Shown piece by piece: positions 61,518 through 64,000 of a stretch of DNA of 64,000 nt. The stretch's first letter is position 1, and each line of letters begins with the position of its first letter. The notes below the pieces were generated by a model. The model ran no database searches. It had not been told where the DNA came from and saw only the letters and a program-made list of their open reading frames with translations. This DNA comes from Roseimaritima ulvae (lineage in GTDB: Bacteria > Planctomycetota > Planctomycetia > Pirellulales > Pirellulaceae): positions 6,987,404 through 7,051,403 of the forward strand of contig NZ_CP042914.1 in the NCBI RefSeq assembly GCF_008065135.1, given 5' to 3'. The translations under genes and the position numbers were made by a program.

Positions 61518-62388
61518 TCAAATAGCAAAGCCGAGTGTATCGGTTGCCCATAAAACGGTCCACTGCATGCAACGTAGCGCCCGATCGCGAGCACGAGCAA
61601 GCGAGGCATCCGCTAAATGTTGTTTCGATGCCAACGTGTCCAGCAGCTTCTCTTCGATGGTGCCGGTGGTGACCAGTTTGTAAAGATGCACCGGGTTCTT
61701 TTGTCCCATCCGATAAGCGCGAGCGATCCGCTGCTCCAATACGGCGGGCTTCCAGGGCAGGTCTACGTTAATAACGGTATTAGCCGCCTGTAGGTTTAAG
61801 CCCGTCGAGCCTGGATTGGTCATCAAGATGAGGCGACATTCCGGATCGTCTTGCAAACGCGCCACGATTCCCGAACGTTTTTGTAATAGCAGGGCATCCA
61901 TTTCGGTCATGTAGCGTTTGGCGAGGATCTGCGCGACCGTCGCCATGTGGCCATCATGCACCTCCAACTGTTCCGCCGTCGGCGAGATTCGGACGATCTC
62001 GTCGGTGCGTTGATACCCCAGCGTCTTCCAGTGATCGTCCACGACATGGTGCTTATGAAAGAATTGATAAGCCGGCCCAAGTCGATTTTCGTCTACAAAC
62101 CGAGCGACCGTGAACAGTTCGCCCAAGCGGTTTTCCAACGGCGACCTGACAACACCAGCCGAAACGGACTCTCCAGAGAACGGATCAAATTGCTGGTTTT
62201 CGATTCCCAGTTTTTGATCCGTTGCCCCTCATCCAGAAGGAGATGTGCTTGCGAGCGTATGGAACCCGCAATTTGGCGGCAGTAAATCGCTTGCGAACTT
62301 TCTCTTGCACATGCAGGATATGTTTGCAGGTGCCCAACCGATTGGTACGAAAGTACTGGTCGTCCTTCCTAGCTTGGGTCCCTGACAC
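61518..62388 (-). pseudogene. SNF2/DEAD-type helicase remnant with frameshift and internal deletion
   Basis: On the minus strand three pieces of one SNF2 ATPase can be read in different frames. The N-terminal piece (62388 to about 62240) gives RTNRLGTCKHILHVQEKVRK. The middle piece reads AHLLLDEGQRIKNWESKTSN then SPFRLVLSG, a Walker B-type DEGQ box and motif III. The C-terminal piece (62138-61518) reads PLENRLGELFTVARFV, GSTGLNLQAANTVINVDLPW and RAYRMGQKNPVHLYKLVTTG. Between VLSG and PLENRL one base is missing (expected SGTPLENRL), so the frame breaks. The region between the N-terminal piece and the DEGQ box, which should hold the Walker A motif, is deleted. The C-terminus after HLADASL is also unusual. 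Confidence 0.85.
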
Positions 62389-62476
62389 GGATACGGATAG
62401 CTATAGATTATCAACTAGTGGGGTCTTACAATACAGGACCACCCCCGCCTGCTGTCGCCCTCGGAGGCGCCCTCCA

Positions 62477-62698
62477 TTGGAAAAAATCCTACACACTTTT
62501 TCGGACCATGAATCGGCCGCCGCGGCAGCCCGGTCCGACGACAATCGCCTAACCTATCAGCAGCGATTCGATGCCTTTATGGAACTCATGAGCCCCTACT
62601 ATGCAGCTGCCGGCGGACTTCAAAGAGTTTATCGAGTTGATGATCTCCGCCAACGTACGGTTTGTGATGACTGGAGTCCTCCGAAGTCGAAAGTTTAG
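62477..62698 (+). CDS. Small protein of unknown function
   Basis: Predicted protein of 73 residues starting at TTG 62477, with GGAGG about nine bases upstream. The sequence (EKILHTFSDHESAAAAARSD, RLTYQQRFDAFMELMSPYYA, LQRVYRVDDLRQRTVCDDW) is compositionally protein-like, with a helical look and a conserved-seeming VDD-RTV-DDW end. I do not recognise a family. It overlaps the possible start of the next gene (62667) and sits beside the SNF2 remnant, so it may itself be a leftover. Confidence 0.4.
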   Translation: MEKILHTFSDHESAAAAARSDDNRLTYQQRFDAFMELMSPYYAAAGGLQRVYRVDDLRQRTVCDDWSPPKSKV

Positions 62699-64000
62699 TG
62701 CCGTGTCGCAAACGAATAGAGATCACTGCAAGTACGACTCAGTAAATTTGCGTGTGCTTATTGGCCTTTTTCTCAGTTGCTTCGGTACGTTTGCCACACC
62801 GCAGGTGTTGCTCGCCGATCCAGTCGACGAGGACTTCTTCGAAACGCGGATTCGGCCTGTGCTGGTAGCTCATTGCCAGGAATGCCATGGCGCTAAGAAA
62901 CAGGAGTCCGGTCTGCGATTGGATTCTCGTGAAGGCTGGCTGTCCGGCGGCGACAGCGGGGCGGCGATCGTGCCCGGCGAGCCCGACAACAGCTTGGTCA
63001 TTCAAGCGGTGCGGCACAGCGATACCAATCTAGAAATGCCGCCGGACGAACCGCTGACCGATACTCAGATCGCCGACCTCGAAGCTTGGGTCGCCGGCGG
63101 CGCTCCGGATCCTCGCCAACCGCCCGCCACCGACGCGGCGTCGCAGCGCATGGACCTCGAGGCGGCGCAACATTTCTGGGCCTTTCAACCCGTCCGCTCA
63201 CCGCCGCTGCCGGTGCTGGCCGCTGAAGACGCGACGGCCCACCCGATCGATGCGTTCATCGCTCGCCAGCGCCGCGAACACGGTGTCACCGCCATCGCCG
63301 CCGCGGACAAGCGCACACTGATCCGCCGTGCAACGTTTGACTTAACCGGCCTGCCGCCGACGCCGACACAGATTGCAGACTTCTTAGCCGACGACTCCCC
63401 CGACGCATTTTCTTCCCTGATCGATCGCTTGCTGAATTCCCCAGCATACGGTCAGCGTTGGGGAAGGCATTGGTTGGACGTCGCTCGTTATGCGGACACC
63501 GCCGGCGATGGTGCGGATTACCCGGTACGCGAAGCCGGCAAGTATCGCGACTGGGTGGTCGACGCCTTCAACGCGGACATGCCTTACGACGAATTCATTC
63601 GCGAGCAGATCGCCGGCGATATCTTGGCCCAGCAAGGACCGCCGGAAAAATACGCCAGCCGAGTCATCGCGACGGGATTTTTGGCGATCGGCAAACGTTA
63701 TGGATACAAACCCTCGCCAGCTTTCCAACACCTCGACTTCGCCGATGCCATCGATTCGATCGGACGCTCACTGATGGGCCTGTCACTCGGCTGCGCCCGC
63801 TGTCACGACCACAAGTTCGATCCGGTTTCCGCCGCCGACTATTACGCTTTGTACGGGATCCTGCAGAGCACCGAGTGGGCGTTCCCGGGCGGCGAATCCC
63901 AAAAGCGACCATCGTCATTCCCGCCGTTGGTGCCTCCGAAGGAAGCCGCTCTGCTGAAACAACAGCGAGCGAGCGAACTGGCTCACCTGGACGCCGAATT
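62667..64000 (+). CDS. DUF1549-type cytochrome protein (3' end outside window)
   Basis: At least 444 residues, running off the right edge. The start is uncertain: ATG 62667, GTG 62703 or TTG 62748; the last lies directly before a signal peptide (RVLIGLFLSCFGTFATPQVL). CQECH at residue 70 (from 62667) lies in the planctomycete cytochrome C domain (FFETRIRPVLVAHCQECHGA, GLRLDSREGWLSGGDSGAAI). DUF1549 follows: HPIDAFIARQRREHGVTAIA, ADKRTLIRRATFDLTGLPPT, YGQRWGRHWLDVARYADTAG, and a second CARCH (LGCARCHDHKFDPVSAADYY). DUF1553 is expected beyond the edge. Functional group as for the gene at 11052. Confidence 0.88.
   Translation, partial: MTGVLRSRKFSAVSQTNRDHCKYDSVNLRVLIGLFLSCFGTFATPQVLLADPVDEDFFETRIRPVLVAHCQECHGAKKQESGLRLDSREGWLSGGDSGAAIVPGEPDNSLVIQAVRHSDTNLEMPPDEPLTDTQIADLEAWVAGGAPDPRQPPATDAASQRMDLEAAQHFWAFQPVRSPPLPVLAAEDATAHPIDAFIARQRREHGVTAIAAADKRTLIRRATFDLTGLPPTPTQIADFLADDSPDAFSSLIDRLLNSPAYGQRWGRHWLDVARYADTAGDGADYPVREAGKYRDWVVDAFNADMPYDEFIREQIAGDILAQQGPPEKYASRVIATGFLAIGKRYGYKPSPAFQHLDFADAIDSIGRSLMGLSLGCARCHDHKFDPVSAADYYALYGILQSTEWAFPGGESQKRPSSFPPLVPPKEAALLKQQRASELAHLDAE

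Overview
The window looks like a chromosome segment of a marine planctomycete close to Rhodopirellula and its relatives in Pirellulaceae. The signs are two sulfatases, several 'planctomycete cytochrome' proteins (DUF1549/DUF1553, DUF1501, CxxCH plus beta-propeller dehydrogenases), a PEP-CTERM protein, a stand-alone AP2-domain protein, a doubled ExbD, many secreted proteins of unknown role, and intergenic DNA packed with palindromic repeats. I found no rRNA, CRISPR or phage module. There is one tRNA (Phe, GAA), one intact insertion sequence (IS1380 family) and one clear pseudogene (SNF2 helicase).

Layout. 1-6.8 kb: a nitrate/bicarbonate-type ABC binding lipoprotein cut by the left edge, divergent from an alginate-export-type porin, then a large di-haem/beta-propeller dehydrogenase and a BON protein. 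6.8-16.4 kb: an AhpD-like protein, a PEP-CTERM protein, an arylsulfatase, and a three-gene DUF1549/1553-DUF1501-PPC operon. 16.4-21.1 kb: two tandem arrays of 160-169 bp elements around a CarboxypepD_reg-like protein, pdxH, an AlgH/YqgE protein and a cold-shock-like protein. 21.1-31.3 kb: a six-gene minus-strand operon, ExbB-ExbD-ExbD-PQQ propeller-family 5 binding protein-secreted unknown, which reads as one PMF-energised envelope machine. 31.5-36.2 kb: surface polysaccharide genes (methyltransferase, glycosyltransferase, Wzt/Wzm-type ABC exporter). 36.2-36.9 kb: a DUF559 nuclease gene enclosed by nested inverted repeats. 36.9-45.4 kb: a toroid/HEAT protein with a membrane partner, tRNA-Phe, an AGCS symporter, a dihydrouridine synthase and a second sulfatase. 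45.5-58.1 kb: AP2 protein, OprP-type porin with a Cys-rich secreted partner, a penta-haem cytochrome plus propeller dehydrogenase pair, YebC, a class C serine hydrolase, an RNase H with viroplasmin domain, and an NDH-2 fused to a cyclic-nucleotide-binding domain. 58.1-64 kb: the IS1380 element inside a palindromic repeat, a cation exchanger, the SNF2 pseudogene, a small unknown ORF and the start of another DUF1549 protein.

The most unusual content is the repeat layer. At least three short stem-loop families have stems that differ between copies but stay paired, with a fixed loop. Two of them carry a fixed 5' GTAGC head, which resembles REP sequences mobilised by Y1 (RAYT) transposases, although no such gene is in the window. 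A longer family has terminal inverted repeats and forms tandem arrays. A third type encloses either the DUF559 nuclease gene or a 90 bp non-coding core between inverted G-rich arms. In two genes, short repeats lie between the start codon and the signal peptide and appear to be translated. Function calls come from reading the translated proteins and their motifs; no database search was run.
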